Source: Dokdonella_A sp044227025 (GTDB lineage Bacteria > Pseudomonadota > Gammaproteobacteria > Xanthomonadales > Rhodanobacteraceae). Taken from it: DNA of 64,000 bases. Numbering within the stretch: position 1 is the first letter of the stretch; each line of letters begins with the position of its first letter. Below are positions 1 through 9,500 of this stretch, piece after piece. Position numbers and translations under genes: made by a program. The DNA lies in contig NZ_JBGAFX010000003.1 in NCBI RefSeq assembly GCF_044227025.1, forward strand, positions 1-64,000, read 5' to 3'. Under the pieces are notes generated by a model. It was not told where the DNA came from and did not search any database. It was given only the letters and a program-made list of their open reading frames with translations.

Positions 1-1497
1 GAGACCAACAGCATCGGCAACAGCCTCGCCCGGTATCACTACAGCGCAACCCAGCTGATCAGCCGCACCGAACAGGGCAGCACGCCGACCCAGCGCCACT
101 ACCTGCTCGACAGCCTCGCCACCCCGATCGCCCTGCTGACTCAGCAAGGCAGCGTGAGCGCGCGAACGAAGTACGACGCCTGGGGCGAGATCGTCACGCA
201 ACAGGCCTCGAGCGGCACCGTCACGACCAACCAAACGGACGGCACCACCGCCGACCTCACGCGCACCGACGCACAACCGATCGGCTACACCGGCTACCTG
301 ACTGACCCGGAAAGCGGCCTGTACTACGCGAAGGCGCGCTACTACGACCCGCGCATCGCGCGGTTCACGACCGAGGATCCGGAAGAAGGCCACTCGATGC
401 AGCCGCCGAGTCTGCATCGGTATTTGTACGCCTACGCCAATCCGACGGTCTACACCGATCCGACGGGACGGTGTTCCGATCTGCTGTGTGCGTGGGCTCT
501 TGGCATGTCTCACGTGCAAGACGACAGCGATCGCACTGCCGTCACGCTCGCCGCCGCCAACACCAGCCCCGCTTTAGGTCGAGCAGCGGGCGCAGCGTAC
601 GAAATCGGCACGACTGTCACAGCGCCCGCCGTGTTGGTCACGGATGCCGGAGCAGCATTATCGGGTGATGCGGCTGCGCGGACGCGCATGGGACAGCGAT
701 ACGATGCGGCCGCTCGGTTCTCTGAGCGCATGCAACAAGCCCAGGGGCAATATGGCGAAGGCGGACCCGCTATTCAGCTATTCACCGATTTCGCGACCGG
801 TGTCGGTGAGCACGCCGCCCAGGCGGAGATTGCAGGGGAGCGATACGACTACTTCGAACAAGGGCGAGCGGGGACACGGCTGGCCGGTGACGCTGCTACG
901 GTGGCAACCGTTGCGGGCGGAGCGCGTTCACTTTTCACTCGGACAACGACTGGTCTTGCGGATGCCGGCGCCGTCACCATCGCCGAAAGGTCGACTGGTG
1001 AAACCGCAGCGGCGAATATCGAGCGGGGAATCGCTGACGATCTTGAGTCTGGATTTTCGAGTGGAGGGCATACTTCAGCTGTGCCGGATCCCGCATCGAT
1101 TCGTCCTGTTGACAGCCCGAACTATTCAGTTGCATTCAAAGTAAAACTCGAAGAACAGGTGCATTATCCTGGGAGGAGCGATGAATTCCACTTTCAAGAA
1201 GGGAATAGGCAGTTGGATCTTGCAATGAATGCGGATCTTGCATTGGCCACATTCTTCGAGAAGGAATATCCCGGCATCGCTGCTGGGATTAAGCCCGGCC
1301 CTCGGGGGGCATATCCTCGTCGTGCACCTATTTCGGGCTTAACGTGGCACCACGCGTCAGAACCAGGCTCTTTGGAACTCGTGCCCACGAATCATCACGA
1401 GGCATCCGGCCCCGTGCAGCAGTCGCTTCATCCGGAACGTCGAGGTGGGATGGAGGAATGGGGCGGTGGTAGGAAGAGGAGGAAGGCAAATGACTAG
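1..1497 (+). CDS. Rhs/YD-repeat protein, 3' part, with HNH-like C-terminal toxin domain
   Basis: The frame is open from base 1, so the gene begins upstream of the window and 498 residues are visible. The first ~155 residues are YD-repeat sequence ending in the Rhs core signature (GYLTDPESGLYYAKARYYDP, then DPTGR). A variable, Ala/Gly-rich linker follows, then a tip of ~130 residues containing LTWHH (W449, H450, H451), ELVPTNHHEA and RRGGMEEW. That pattern matches the WHH/SHH-type HNH/endonuclease VII nucleases found on polymorphic toxins. The protein is expected to be exported and to deliver the tip into competitors as a DNase or RNase. From about base 1080 the sequence becomes more AT-rich than the core, as expected for an exchanged toxin tip. 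The next gene overlaps it by 8 bases and is the likely immunity gene. The exact nuclease subfamily is uncertain. Confidence 0.85.
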   Translation, partial: ETNSIGNSLARYHYSATQLISRTEQGSTPTQRHYLLDSLATPIALLTQQGSVSARTKYDAWGEIVTQQASSGTVTTNQTDGTTADLTRTDAQPIGYTGYLTDPESGLYYAKARYYDPRIARFTTEDPEEGHSMQPPSLHRYLYAYANPTVYTDPTGRCSDLLCAWALGMSHVQDDSDRTAVTLAAANTSPALGRAAGAAYEIGTTVTAPAVLVTDAGAALSGDAAARTRMGQRYDAAARFSERMQQAQGQYGEGGPAIQLFTDFATGVGEHAAQAEIAGERYDYFEQGRAGTRLAGDAATVATVAGGARSLFTRTTTGLADAGAVTIAERSTGETAAANIERGIADDLESGFSSGGHTSAVPDPASIRPVDSPNYSVAFKVKLEEQVHYPGRSDEFHFQEGNRQLDLAMNADLALATFFEKEYPGIAAGIKPGPRGAYPRRAPISGLTWHHASEPGSLELVPTNHHEASGPVQQSLHPERRGGMEEWGGGRKRRKAND

Positions 1498-1840
1498 CGG
1501 ACGTTCACTAGCACTAAAAGATGCCGTAGTCCATGCAAGCGACTTTCCTTGGAACTACTCGCTCTATCTTCCGAAAGACCAACCTTGGAATCTGACGACG
1601 CCGTGCCTTGTTCGTGATCCGGACGCTGAGGATGCAGAGTTGTCGGATGCGGCCAATGATTTAGGTTTTGACTACGTACTCAATATGCAACAGGTGCAGA
1701 GCATCGTTCGGAATGCGCAGAAGCAATTGGTGAGAATAACAGATGAAGATTTGCTGAGAGCGCTGTTGTATTACTATGACAACGACGCCTATATCACGTT
1801 TAGAGATGCCGATGACGGGGTCAGAGTGGACCACCCCTGA
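1490..1840 (+). CDS. Probable immunity protein for the Rhs toxin
   Basis: A 116-residue acidic, cytoplasmic protein with no signal peptide or membrane segment. Its ATG lies inside the last codons of the toxin gene (8-base overlap), and the purine-rich stretch AGGAAGAGGAGG upstream provides the ribosome-binding site. This overlap and the acidic composition are typical of immunity proteins, which bind and block their cognate nuclease. Notable segments are PWNYSLYLPKDQPW near the start and LLRALLYYYDNDAYITF near the end. I do not recognise a named family with confidence. The stop falls at a sequence resembling an insertion-sequence end, so the C-terminus may be slightly altered. Confidence 0.75.
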   Translation: MTSGRSLALKDAVVHASDFPWNYSLYLPKDQPWNLTTPCLVRDPDAEDAELSDAANDLGFDYVLNMQQVQSIVRNAQKQLVRITDEDLLRALLYYYDNDAYITFRDADDGVRVDHP

Positions 1841-1956
1841 TTTTTCGGACACCAGAAAGTGAGGACAATCCAGCAAGGGCTCGTGCGGAGCGTCTGCGCA
1901 GCAGCGGAGTCGCGCGTTGGATCGAAGCTGTCAGACCGCGCGTTCCCGTGAAGGAA
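1841..1956. other. Intergenic segment with possible insertion-sequence end
   Basis: The short segment begins TGGACCACCCCTGATTTTTC (1828-1847, overlapping the end of the immunity gene) and continues GGACACC. This resembles the terminal inverted repeat style of some IS3-group elements in xanthomonads. No transposase and no matching second end were found nearby, so this is at best a solo remnant. The rest shows no gene. Confidence 0.25.
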
Positions 1957-2454
1957 TCAACGCGCAGACAACCCCGCCAGAAGTTCATCCAGCTGTCCGA
2001 ACGTCTCATGCGTCGCTTCCTGTGCGCCGGTGCCGGCTTCGTCGAGAGCTTCCTTGGTCGGATACAGCTCGCTCATGACGAGCAGCGTTCTTCCGTCGCG
2101 TTCTTCGAACGTCACGGTGGTGACGGAGCCTGGATCACCGCTTTCCTCGTTCGTCCAGACGATGCGCTGGTCGGGCACGACCTCGATGTAGCGGCCGAAG
2201 AACGCCATCGTGTTGGCAGGATCGTCGCCGAACACCAGGCGGTATTTGCCACCGGTGAGGACATCCATGTCGCACGAGCGAAGGGTCATGCCCATGGAGC
2301 GGGGCACCCACCACTTCTTGAACAGCTCGGGGTTGGACCACGCCTGGAACACGAGCCGCGCGGGCGCGTCGAACGTGCGCGTGACGACGACCTCGCGGTC
2401 CGACGTCTTCTGCACGGTCGTGCGCGGGGATTCACTTTCTTTTCTTGCGGCCAC
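1957..2454 (-). CDS. SRPBCC / AHSA1-type protein
   Basis: 165 residues. The N-terminus (VVVTRTFDAPARLVFQAWSN, then PELFKKWW) is the signature of the activator-of-Hsp90-ATPase-like START/SRPBCC fold, followed by GGKYRLVFGD and TTVTFEERDGRTLLVM. Members have a helix-grip hydrophobic pocket; those paired with ArsR regulators are usually of unknown ligand. The gene start overlaps the 3' end of the upstream ArsR gene by 23 bases, so the two are almost certainly one translationally coupled operon. No signal peptide is present, so a cytoplasmic location is expected. Confidence 0.88.
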   Translation of the reverse strand: MAARKESESPRTTVQKTSDREVVVTRTFDAPARLVFQAWSNPELFKKWWVPRSMGMTLRSCDMDVLTGGKYRLVFGDDPANTMAFFGRYIEVVPDQRIVWTNEESGDPGSVTTVTFEERDGRTLLVMSELYPTKEALDEAGTGAQEATHETFGQLDELLAGLSAR

Positions 2455-2797
2455 GGGCCTTCTCCTGTCGTTTGAGTTCGTCGATGACGCCCTCCAGTGC
2501 TTCGAAGCGAGCGTCCCACACCCGGCGGTACCGCGCGATCCACGCCATCTCCTCCTCGAGGCGGCACGGGCCGATGCGGCACGTGCGCACGCGGCCGACC
2601 TTCTCGGTGGTCACGAGCCCGGCCAGCTCGAGCACGCCGACGTGCTTCTTCATGCCCGTGAGGGTCATTTCAAACCGGTCGGCAAGGTCGGTGATGGAGG
2701 CATCGCCGCGCGCGAGCTGGTCGAGGACGCCACGGCGGGTGGCATCGGCGAGCGCGGCGAACGACGCGTTGAAGTGGGCCGATGAACGCTGAACCAT
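2432..2797 (-). CDS. ArsR-family winged-helix regulator
   Basis: 121 residues. FAALADATRRGVLDQLARGD followed by SITDLADRFEMTLTGMKKHV is the canonical ArsR N-terminal helices and recognition helix. The CxC-type metal-binding motif of ArsR/SmtB is absent, as in the ArsR subgroup paired with SRPBCC genes. I chose the ATG at 2797 because the homologous region starts a few residues later; the frame stays open upstream without family similarity. The start codon lies inside an inverted repeat (2789-2806) that may be its own operator. It probably represses the bicistronic operon with the downstream SRPBCC gene. Confidence 0.88.
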   Translation of the reverse strand: MVQRSSAHFNASFAALADATRRGVLDQLARGDASITDLADRFEMTLTGMKKHVGVLELAGLVTTEKVGRVRTCRIGPCRLEEEMAWIARYRRVWDARFEALEGVIDELKRQEKARGRKKRK

Positions 2798-2806
2798 GTA
2801 GTTCAG
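2789..2806. promoter_or_regulatory. Candidate ArsR operator palindrome
   Basis: Perfect 6-bp arms CTGAAC (2789-2794) and GTTCAG (2801-2806) around a 6-bp spacer that contains the start codon of the ArsR gene (complement of 2795-2797). The position fits autorepression by blocking transcription start or early elongation. Binding is inferred from placement only. Confidence 0.4.
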
Positions 2807-2952
2807 TATGGAGAACGCGCGGCCGGTGTGCAAGGGTGGCAGGAAGGGCTGTCTGGGACGTTTGAAACGCTCGCGGTCCCGACGACGATTCCTCCGTTCG
2901 TGTTGATGCCGGTCGCAGCGAGCCGTCGCGCTGCTGCTAAGCTCCCGGCCCG

Positions 2953-4086
2953 ATGGTCCCTGCACCCATGATCGTCTTCGGCCCCTGGAGCCTCACCCTC
3001 GCGCTGGCCAGCATCCATGGCCTGGTCGTCGCCGGGCTGCTGCTGCGCACGACGCGCAATCGCCTCGCCAATCGCTGCCTCGCGGCGCTGCTCGTGCTGT
3101 GCGTGCTGCAGATCACGCCCTACACGATCGGCTACGCGGGGTTCTACGATGCGTGGCCGTGGCTGACGTATGCGCCGTTCTTCTGGCAGCTCGGCTGCGG
3201 TCCGTTGATCTGGCTGTATGCGCGCCAGCTTGGCGATGCGGCGCTGCCCGCGCGCTGGGGCGTGCACTTCGTGCCGCTGGCGCTGCAGGTGGTGTACTAC
3301 CTCGCGCTGTTCGTGCAGCCGCTGGAGGCGAAATGGGCGTGGAACGACGCGATCCATACCCCGTGGATCCTGCCGCTGCAGAACATCGCGATCGTCGTGT
3401 CGATGCTGGCCTACCTGGTGGCGGCATGGCGAAGCTATCGTGCCTACCAGCGGCGCCTCGATGCGACCAGTGGCGCGCGAGAGGAATTCCGTCTCGGCTG
3501 GCTGCGTGCCTACCTGGCCGCGACGGCAGCGACCGTGGCGATCGCGATCGGCTTCGGCCTGGTGGATCTGTTCGTGCGGCGACTGAGCTACTTCGACGAG
3601 TTTCCCCTGTACGTGGTGTTCGCCCTGCTGGTCTATGCGCTCGGCGTCGGTGGTCTGCGCCATGCAGAGGATCGCTATCCAGTTGCCGGAGACCTGTCGC
3701 CGGCGAGCGGGGACGATGCGGCGCGCGACAAGGACTGGCGGGCGCTCGGCGAGACGTATCGCCTCCAGTTCGCGCGTGAAGGGTGGTGGCGCGAACCGGA
3801 CATCGACCTCGCCACGACCGCGCGGCGACTCGGGACGAACACGAACTACCTGTCGCGCGCGCTGAACGAAGGCCTCGGCGAATCGTTCAGCGACTTCGTC
3901 AACCGCCAGCGGGTCGCCGCGGCACAGGCGCGCCTGCTGCTGCCGGGCGACGTGCTCGCGATCGGCCTCGACGTGGGGTTCGGTTCCAAGGCGAGCTTCA
4001 ACCGCGTGTTCAAGGCACTGACGGGTCTCACGCCGAGTGCGTGGCGACGGGCGAATGGCGCCAGCGATCCGCGTCCCATTTCCTGA
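2953..4086 (+). CDS. Membrane-bound AraC-family regulator
   Basis: 377 residues. The N-terminal ~230 residues contain about seven hydrophobic segments (for example LALASIHGLVVAGLLL, FPLYVVFALLVYALGVG), followed by a cytoplasmic AraC DNA-binding domain near residues 270-370 (LATTARRLGTNTNYLSRALN, then VGFGSKASFNRVFKALTGLT). The architecture is that of membrane-anchored AraC regulators, which sense an unknown signal in the membrane or periplasm. It is divergent from the ArsR operon with about 155 bases between. ATG 2953 is used; ATG 2968 is also possible. Confidence 0.85.
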   Translation: MVPAPMIVFGPWSLTLALASIHGLVVAGLLLRTTRNRLANRCLAALLVLCVLQITPYTIGYAGFYDAWPWLTYAPFFWQLGCGPLIWLYARQLGDAALPARWGVHFVPLALQVVYYLALFVQPLEAKWAWNDAIHTPWILPLQNIAIVVSMLAYLVAAWRSYRAYQRRLDATSGAREEFRLGWLRAYLAATAATVAIAIGFGLVDLFVRRLSYFDEFPLYVVFALLVYALGVGGLRHAEDRYPVAGDLSPASGDDAARDKDWRALGETYRLQFAREGWWREPDIDLATTARRLGTNTNYLSRALNEGLGESFSDFVNRQRVAAAQARLLLPGDVLAIGLDVGFGSKASFNRVFKALTGLTPSAWRRANGASDPRPIS

Positions 4087-4180
4087 AAACCTGCGCGGCC
4101 ATGCGCTTGTGAGTCGCGTCGCGTGCGGCGCGGCGCCAGCATCCCTGGCAAGGCGGCCGCCGGCCGCAGGGAGTCCTTCG

Positions 4181-5683
4181 ATGCTTCGCGTGCTGTCCCT
4201 GATGTTCGCAGTGGCCCTGCTCGCCGCGTGCGCGGCCTACCCCGCGCGTCCGCACTCGAAGCAGGGCGCTCCGATGCTCGATAGGGCCGGGTTGCAGGCC
4301 GACGTCGATGTGTTGCAACGCACGTATGCCGCCCTGCATCCGGGCTTGTACCGCTACAACACCCCGGCGTCCCTCGAAGCGGCCTACGCCGGGTTGCGCG
4401 ACGCGCTCGACCACGACGTGTCGCTTGGCGAGGCGTATCTGGCGTTCTCGCGCTTCGCCGCGAAGATCCGCTGCGGACACACGTACGCAAACTTCTTCAA
4501 CCAGGACGATGCGACCCGCGCCGCGCTGTTCGAGCGTCCCGGTCGCGTGCCGTTCCATTTCCGCTGGATCGGCGAGCGCATGGTCATCACGCGCAATTTC
4601 TCCAGCGATCCGCGCCTGGTGCCGGGTACCGAAGTGCTCGCGATCGACGGCGTGCCCGCCGCACGGCTGCTGCGCGAACTCCTGACGGTCGCGCGCGCGG
4701 ATGGCGGCAACGATGGCAAGCGCGTCGCGTGGCTCGAGGTTCGCGGCGACGAGGCGATCGAGGCGTTCGACGTGTTCCTGCCGCTGTTCCACCCGACGTT
4801 GGTCGGCGACTACACGCTCGATGCGCGTGCGCCGACGGGTGCGCGGATGCGCAGCCGCGTGCGTCCGTCGACGTTCGCCGAACGGGGCGCGCAGCGACCG
4901 GCCGCGAGCGATGCCAAGGTGCCCTGGTCGCTGGCGATCGGCGACGATGGCTTCGCGCTCATGACCATGCCGACCTGGGCGCTGTACGAGAGCACGTGGG
5001 ACTGGAAGGCCTGGCTCGCCGATGCATTCGCGCGCCTGGACGCCGCGCACGCGACGACGCTGGTGATCGATCTGCGCGCCAACGAAGGCGGCCTGTCCGT
5101 GGGTGACGAACTGGCGGCGCACCTGACGGCGCACGACATCGGCGTCGACGACGTCGTGCGCCTGGTGCGCTATCGCACGGTGCCGGCGGAGCTGATGCCG
5201 AACTTGCACACCTGGGACCGCTCGTTCGCCGACTGGGGCGAGGCGACGCAGCCGTACGATGAACGCTTCCTGCGGCTGACGCGCTACGACGACGAGGCCG
5301 GCACCAGCATCATCCGGCCAGTGCCGCAGCGGTTCACCGGACGAACCTTCGTGCTGGTCGGACCGACGAACAGTTCGGCGACGTTCGAGTTCGCCTCGCT
5401 GGTGAAGACACACCACCTCGCGACGCTGGTCGGGCGCACCACCGGCGGCAATCGGCGCGGCATCAACGGTGGCGCGTTCTTCTTCCTGCGCCTGCCGCAT
5501 TCCGGGATCGAACTCGACCTGCCGCTGATCGGCCAGTTCCCGCGCACGCCGCAACCCGATGCCGGCATCGAGCCGGATGTCTTGGTCACGCCCACCGTGG
5601 CGGGCATCGCCGCCGGCATCGACGAGGATCTGCTGGCGGTCCGCCGATTGTCGACCGGTGCTGCGTCGGAGGCCGGCCCTTGA
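4181..5683 (+). CDS. S41-type peptidase-like lipoprotein
   Basis: 500 residues. The N-terminus MLRVLSLMFAVALLAAC is a lipoprotein signal with lipobox LAAC (Cys17), so the mature protein should be lipid-anchored in the periplasm. The C-terminal half resembles the S41 (tail-specific/C-terminal processing) peptidase fold: LVIDLRANEGG (~residue 290-300), then FVLVGPTNSSATFEFASLVK (~388-407), where the Ser in NSSATFEF sits at the usual nucleophile position, then GRTTGGNRRGINGG. A poorly conserved PDZ-like segment (LVPGTEVLAIDGVPAARLL) precedes it. The start at 4181 was chosen because the lipoprotein signal begins there. Substrate is unknown. Confidence 0.82.
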   Translation: MLRVLSLMFAVALLAACAAYPARPHSKQGAPMLDRAGLQADVDVLQRTYAALHPGLYRYNTPASLEAAYAGLRDALDHDVSLGEAYLAFSRFAAKIRCGHTYANFFNQDDATRAALFERPGRVPFHFRWIGERMVITRNFSSDPRLVPGTEVLAIDGVPAARLLRELLTVARADGGNDGKRVAWLEVRGDEAIEAFDVFLPLFHPTLVGDYTLDARAPTGARMRSRVRPSTFAERGAQRPAASDAKVPWSLAIGDDGFALMTMPTWALYESTWDWKAWLADAFARLDAAHATTLVIDLRANEGGLSVGDELAAHLTAHDIGVDDVVRLVRYRTVPAELMPNLHTWDRSFADWGEATQPYDERFLRLTRYDDEAGTSIIRPVPQRFTGRTFVLVGPTNSSATFEFASLVKTHHLATLVGRTTGGNRRGINGGAFFFLRLPHSGIELDLPLIGQFPRTPQPDAGIEPDVLVTPTVAGIAAGIDEDLLAVRRLSTGAASEAGP

Positions 5684-5726
5684 TGGCAAGCGGCCAACCG
5701 GTGCGGGCGTCAGGGTTTCGACGCGT

Positions 5727-6086
5727 TCAACAGGTGCCCGGCTCCTGCACCTGGCGCACTTCGCAGTCGATTTCCCATCCGTCCGCCACGTGCAACTCGA
5801 CGAAGCGCCTCGCCATTTCCATCGCCTCGTCGAACGAAGCGGCATTGAGCATCGCGTAGCCGCCGATCACTTCCTTGGTTTCGGTGAACGGTCCGTCGAC
5901 GACGCTGATGGTGCCGCCGCGCAAGCGTACGCGTTTGCCGTTGGCGGTCGGCGCGAGTCCGGCCGTGTCGAGCAGCGTGCCGGCGGCAGTCATTTCCGCC
6001 ATGAGCTGGCCCATCTCGCTCATCATGCGCTCGCTCGGCTTCTTGCCGGTGTTTTCCTGGATACGGATCATCGAAAGAAAACGCAT
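5727..6086 (-). CDS. YCII-related (DGPF motif) protein
   Basis: 119 residues with the family hallmark VDGPFTETKEVIGGYAML near residues 63-80. YCII/DGPF proteins have a small ferredoxin-like dimeric fold; many are linked to ECF41-type sigma factors or are of unknown function. ATG 6086 is preferred over the internal ATG at 6071 because AGGAGA lies just upstream on the coding strand. The gene is convergent with the S41-like lipoprotein gene, with ~43 bases between. No sigma partner is adjacent. Confidence 0.85.
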   Translation of the reverse strand: MRFLSMIRIQENTGKKPSERMMSEMGQLMAEMTAAGTLLDTAGLAPTANGKRVRLRGGTISVVDGPFTETKEVIGGYAMLNAASFDEAMEMARRFVELHVADGWEIDCEVRQVQEPGTC

Positions 6087-6481
6087 CGTCAATCTCCTGT
6101 GTCGGAAGGGTGGACGGCCCGCCGGCGGGGTGCCGGGTTGCCGCTTGCCATCAGTACGACGAACGAAGGGATGCGGTTTCGACAGCGGTTCGGCCGACGT
6201 CACGCCCGCCCGGGCCACGGTAATGCGTGCACGATTTCCAGCGCAGGCGCCGGGTGTCGCCGTTGGAGATGCGCGCGCCGGAGAGCAGGCGGAAGTCGCG
6301 CAGGACGCCGTCGTCCGCGGCGGTATTGAGTGCGACCAGCGCCGAGACCGTCGAATCGAAGGCGGCCATCGGACGGTTCTCGTCGGCATGGATTTCAAAC
6401 CAGTCCGCATTCGCGGGCGAATCGGTGGAACGATGGATCTGATTCCAGGTTCGATTGCTCCAAATCCCCGCGTGGCTCTCC
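6087..6481. other. Intergenic gap without a convincing gene
   Basis: About 480 bases separate the DGPF gene from the large secreted protein gene. A 130-codon open frame on the minus strand (6151-6543) runs through the terminator at 6482-6513 and has no recognisable family, so I do not call it a gene. Nothing else was recognised. Confidence 0.5.
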
Positions 6482-6513
6482 AAAAAAAATGCCCCGGCAT
6501 CCAGCCCGGGGCA
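6482..6513 (-). terminator. Rho-independent terminator
   Basis: Read on the minus strand: TGCCCCGG, an 8-base loop, CCGGGGCA, then eight T. It sits about 55 bases past the stop codon of the 1,100-residue secreted protein gene and is the clearest intrinsic terminator in the window. Confidence 0.9.
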
Positions 6514-6567
6514 AGGGGAGCGCGGCGGACCAACGCCCGCCACGGAGAGAGGGTGGTGCGTTGCGGA

Positions 6568-9500
6568 TCAGGGAATCGTGATGGCCGCACCGCTGTTGTC
6601 GTAAGCCCAGTCATGCACCTGCGCCGGGAAGCCGAGCGGTCCGGTGGTGACGAGGTGGACGTAGCCGTAGTTCAGCGCACTGGTCGATTCGTTGTAGAAC
6701 ACGACGCCGATGTAGCCGTCCACGCCGCCGAGCCAGTTCGTCATGATCGTGGAGCCGCCGACGGTCGATGCGGGGCCGACCGTGTCGCCGGAATGCAGCA
6801 CCATGATGTCGCCGTTCGCGTCGGCGACGCCGCCGGCCTGCAGCGGTGCGGGCACGAAGTCGCCGTACCAGTACGCAGTGAGGCTGCCGTCGCCAAAGTC
6901 GTACAGGTTCACGTCGTCGGTGCTGATCGCGCCGCTGTACGGGTGGTAGTCGCCGCTGGTGAAGTCGAATGCGCTGCCGTCGCCGCTGTCGGTGACGGCC
7001 TGGTCGATCGTGCCGCTGACGATGTTGCCAGCCGCCGCGGCGTGGTCGAAGCCGTCGCAGAACAGTTCGTCCGCAGCGGCGCATGGCGGCGGCGGCGGAT
7101 TGCCGACGGTGACGCTGACCGGCACGGCCATGAGCAGGTTCGCCGGATCGTTCGTCGTGATGCAGAGATCGGCGTGATAGACGCCTTCGGCAAGACCGCC
7201 GGCGGCGGCGTCGACCGTGACCGCGACGATCGCGCTATCGCCACCGTCGATCGTCGTGCCGGTCGGCGTCGCCGACAGCCACGTCACCGCGGGGCCCGAG
7301 CACGGCGCGCCGCCGCCACCACCGGTCACCGTCGCGCGGATCATGAGGTTCGCGTCGTTGAAGAAGTCGGTGTAGGTGTTGTTGGCGAGGTTGCTCGCAT
7401 CCACCGGCGGCGTGTCGACCGACGAGTAGTACGACATGCCCTGCGGCGACGACTCGTCGACCGCGGCGGGATACAGGCGCGGCATGAAGCCGCCGGCGAG
7501 CGCCCACTGGTCGACGAAGCCGATGTAGACGTCGCCGGCGGCCGGCACGTTGAACGTGGTGGGGTAGGCGACGAAGTCGCCGGTCGCGGTGACCGTCACC
7601 AGCGTGTCGGTGCCGACGCGCACCGCGTTGCGCGGATCGCCGTCGCCGTCGACGTCGTAGTAGACGACGAGGTTCGCCTGCAGGCCGAGCAGGTCGCCGC
7701 CGGCCATGCTTGGTTCCGGCCAGAACACCGAGATCGAGTGGATCGTCAGCGCATCGCTGGCATGGAAGCGGTTGATCCACACCGCGGCCTGTTCAGTGAA
7801 TGGCGTGGGCGGATTGAAGCTGCCGGTGCCGGTGCCGACCGAGCTCTCGGCCGAGCCGTCATCGAGCGCGAGCATGAGCGAACCCTGCGGCGCCCACGGC
7901 AGCGTGCGCGCGGCGTGCGACGTGCCGTCGCCGTGCGAGGACAAGGTCGCGAGCGGGCGCGGCACGAGCGGCTTGCTGTCGCCGGCGAGCGTCTTCTTCG
8001 CCTTGGCGAATGTCGCGTAAGGCACGAGCTGCGGGCGCGATGCGTTGCGCGATTCGATCGCGAACGTGAGCGGATCGCTGCCGCCCGCGTTGTGGATCGA
8101 CAGCGGCAGGGTGGCGCTGCCATTCGCGGCGACGGTGAACGCGAGCGATGCCGGCGTGGTGGACGCCTGCGGTGCTTGCACGTCGATGCCGAGATGGATC
8201 GAGTCGATCCACCAGCCGCGCACTTCGCCGGTGTTGAGGTTGCCGGCGTCGGCGGTGTTGCGGAAGCGCAGGCGTGTCGCATGGCCGGCGGCCGCATCGG
8301 GCAGGCGCGCGACGGTGGTGACGAACTCGGCGCTGTCGCCGGTCCACGCCGGGCGTCCGCCGATCGGATTGCCGGTGAACTCGGAGATCGTGACGCCGGC
8401 GTAACCGCCGGTGATGAAGCGGCCGCCCGCGGAGACGATGTCGGAGAACTCGCCGCCGTCGATCGAGATCTCGAGCACGCCGCCGTCGAAGCCGCGCTCG
8501 AGGTTGTAGCGGTGGCGGAACGTGACCGTCTGGTCGGCGGCCGCGGTGAACGCGGGCGAGTCGAGCGTGAGATCGCTGACCGTGCCGAGGTCCGGCGACG
8601 TGGCGGCATTCGGCGCGCTGTCGACGGTGACGGTCTGCGTGGTCCAGTCGTTCGCGCCGGTGCTGGTCGAGGTGACCCAGCCGGCGGGCAGTGCGGGCGC
8701 GAACACGCCGTCGAAGTCTTCACTCGGCGGGAACGTGCCGGTCTGACCCGACGACACGGTCAGGCTCGCGCTCGCCGCGTCCTGGCTGTTGCCGAGAGTG
8801 GTCTGCAGCGCGCCGAGCGCGATCGTGTTCGCGTAGAGGCCGGCGCTGGCGGCGATGACGTCGAGCTTGATCGTGCAGGTCGCGCCGGCGGGAATCTGCG
8901 CGCCGGCGGCGAGCGTGATCGTCGAGGTGCCCGCGAGCGCGGTGAGCGTGCCCGCGGCGCAGTCCGTCGTCGCATTCGGCGTCGGCGCGATGAGGACACC
9001 CGCAGGCAACGTGTCGACGAGTGCTGCGGAGAGCGTGGCGACGCCCGGCTGGGCCTGGTTGCCGAGCGTGATCGTGAGCGTGCTGGTGTTGCCCGCGGCG
9101 ATCTCGCTCGGCGAGAACGCGAGTGCGAGGCCCGGCGGCGCGAGGCCGGCGGCGCGGAACGTGAGGTTGTCGATGAGTTCGCCGCCGTCGTCGGCGCCGT
9201 TGAACGCGATGTGGTCGATCGGCGTCGTGCTGACGATGCCGAGGAACACCGAGCTGTCGCGGCTGTCGCCGGCATCGAGCGTGACGCTGCCGAGTGAATT
9301 GCCGCCGGCGTCGAACGCTTCGACGTCGACGACGTAGGTGGCGGTGTTGATGCCGCCGTAGACGGTCGCGGCGGCCGCGTTCGCGGCGGGCGTGAACGTG
9401 GCGATCGTCGCGTCGGCGAATGACGATGCGCCGACCACGCGCGTGGACTGGAGGGGACCGAAGAAGCTCGGCGGTACGTCAACCAGGTCGCCGCCCGAGC

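Noticed and set aside
61..470. Repeats in the first 500 bases as a CRISPR-like or tandem array
   Set aside because: They are degenerate YD repeats coding for Rhs protein, not fixed-length spacers and repeats.
6151..6543. A 130-codon open frame between the DGPF gene and the large secreted protein
   Set aside because: It runs through a strong terminator of the upstream gene, lacks a ribosome-binding site and matches no family I recognise.
5875..9297. A 1,140-codon open frame on the plus strand
   Set aside because: It is antisense to the secreted multidomain protein, low in complexity (Arg, Ala, Val rich) and has no domain; it is a by-product of high GC content.
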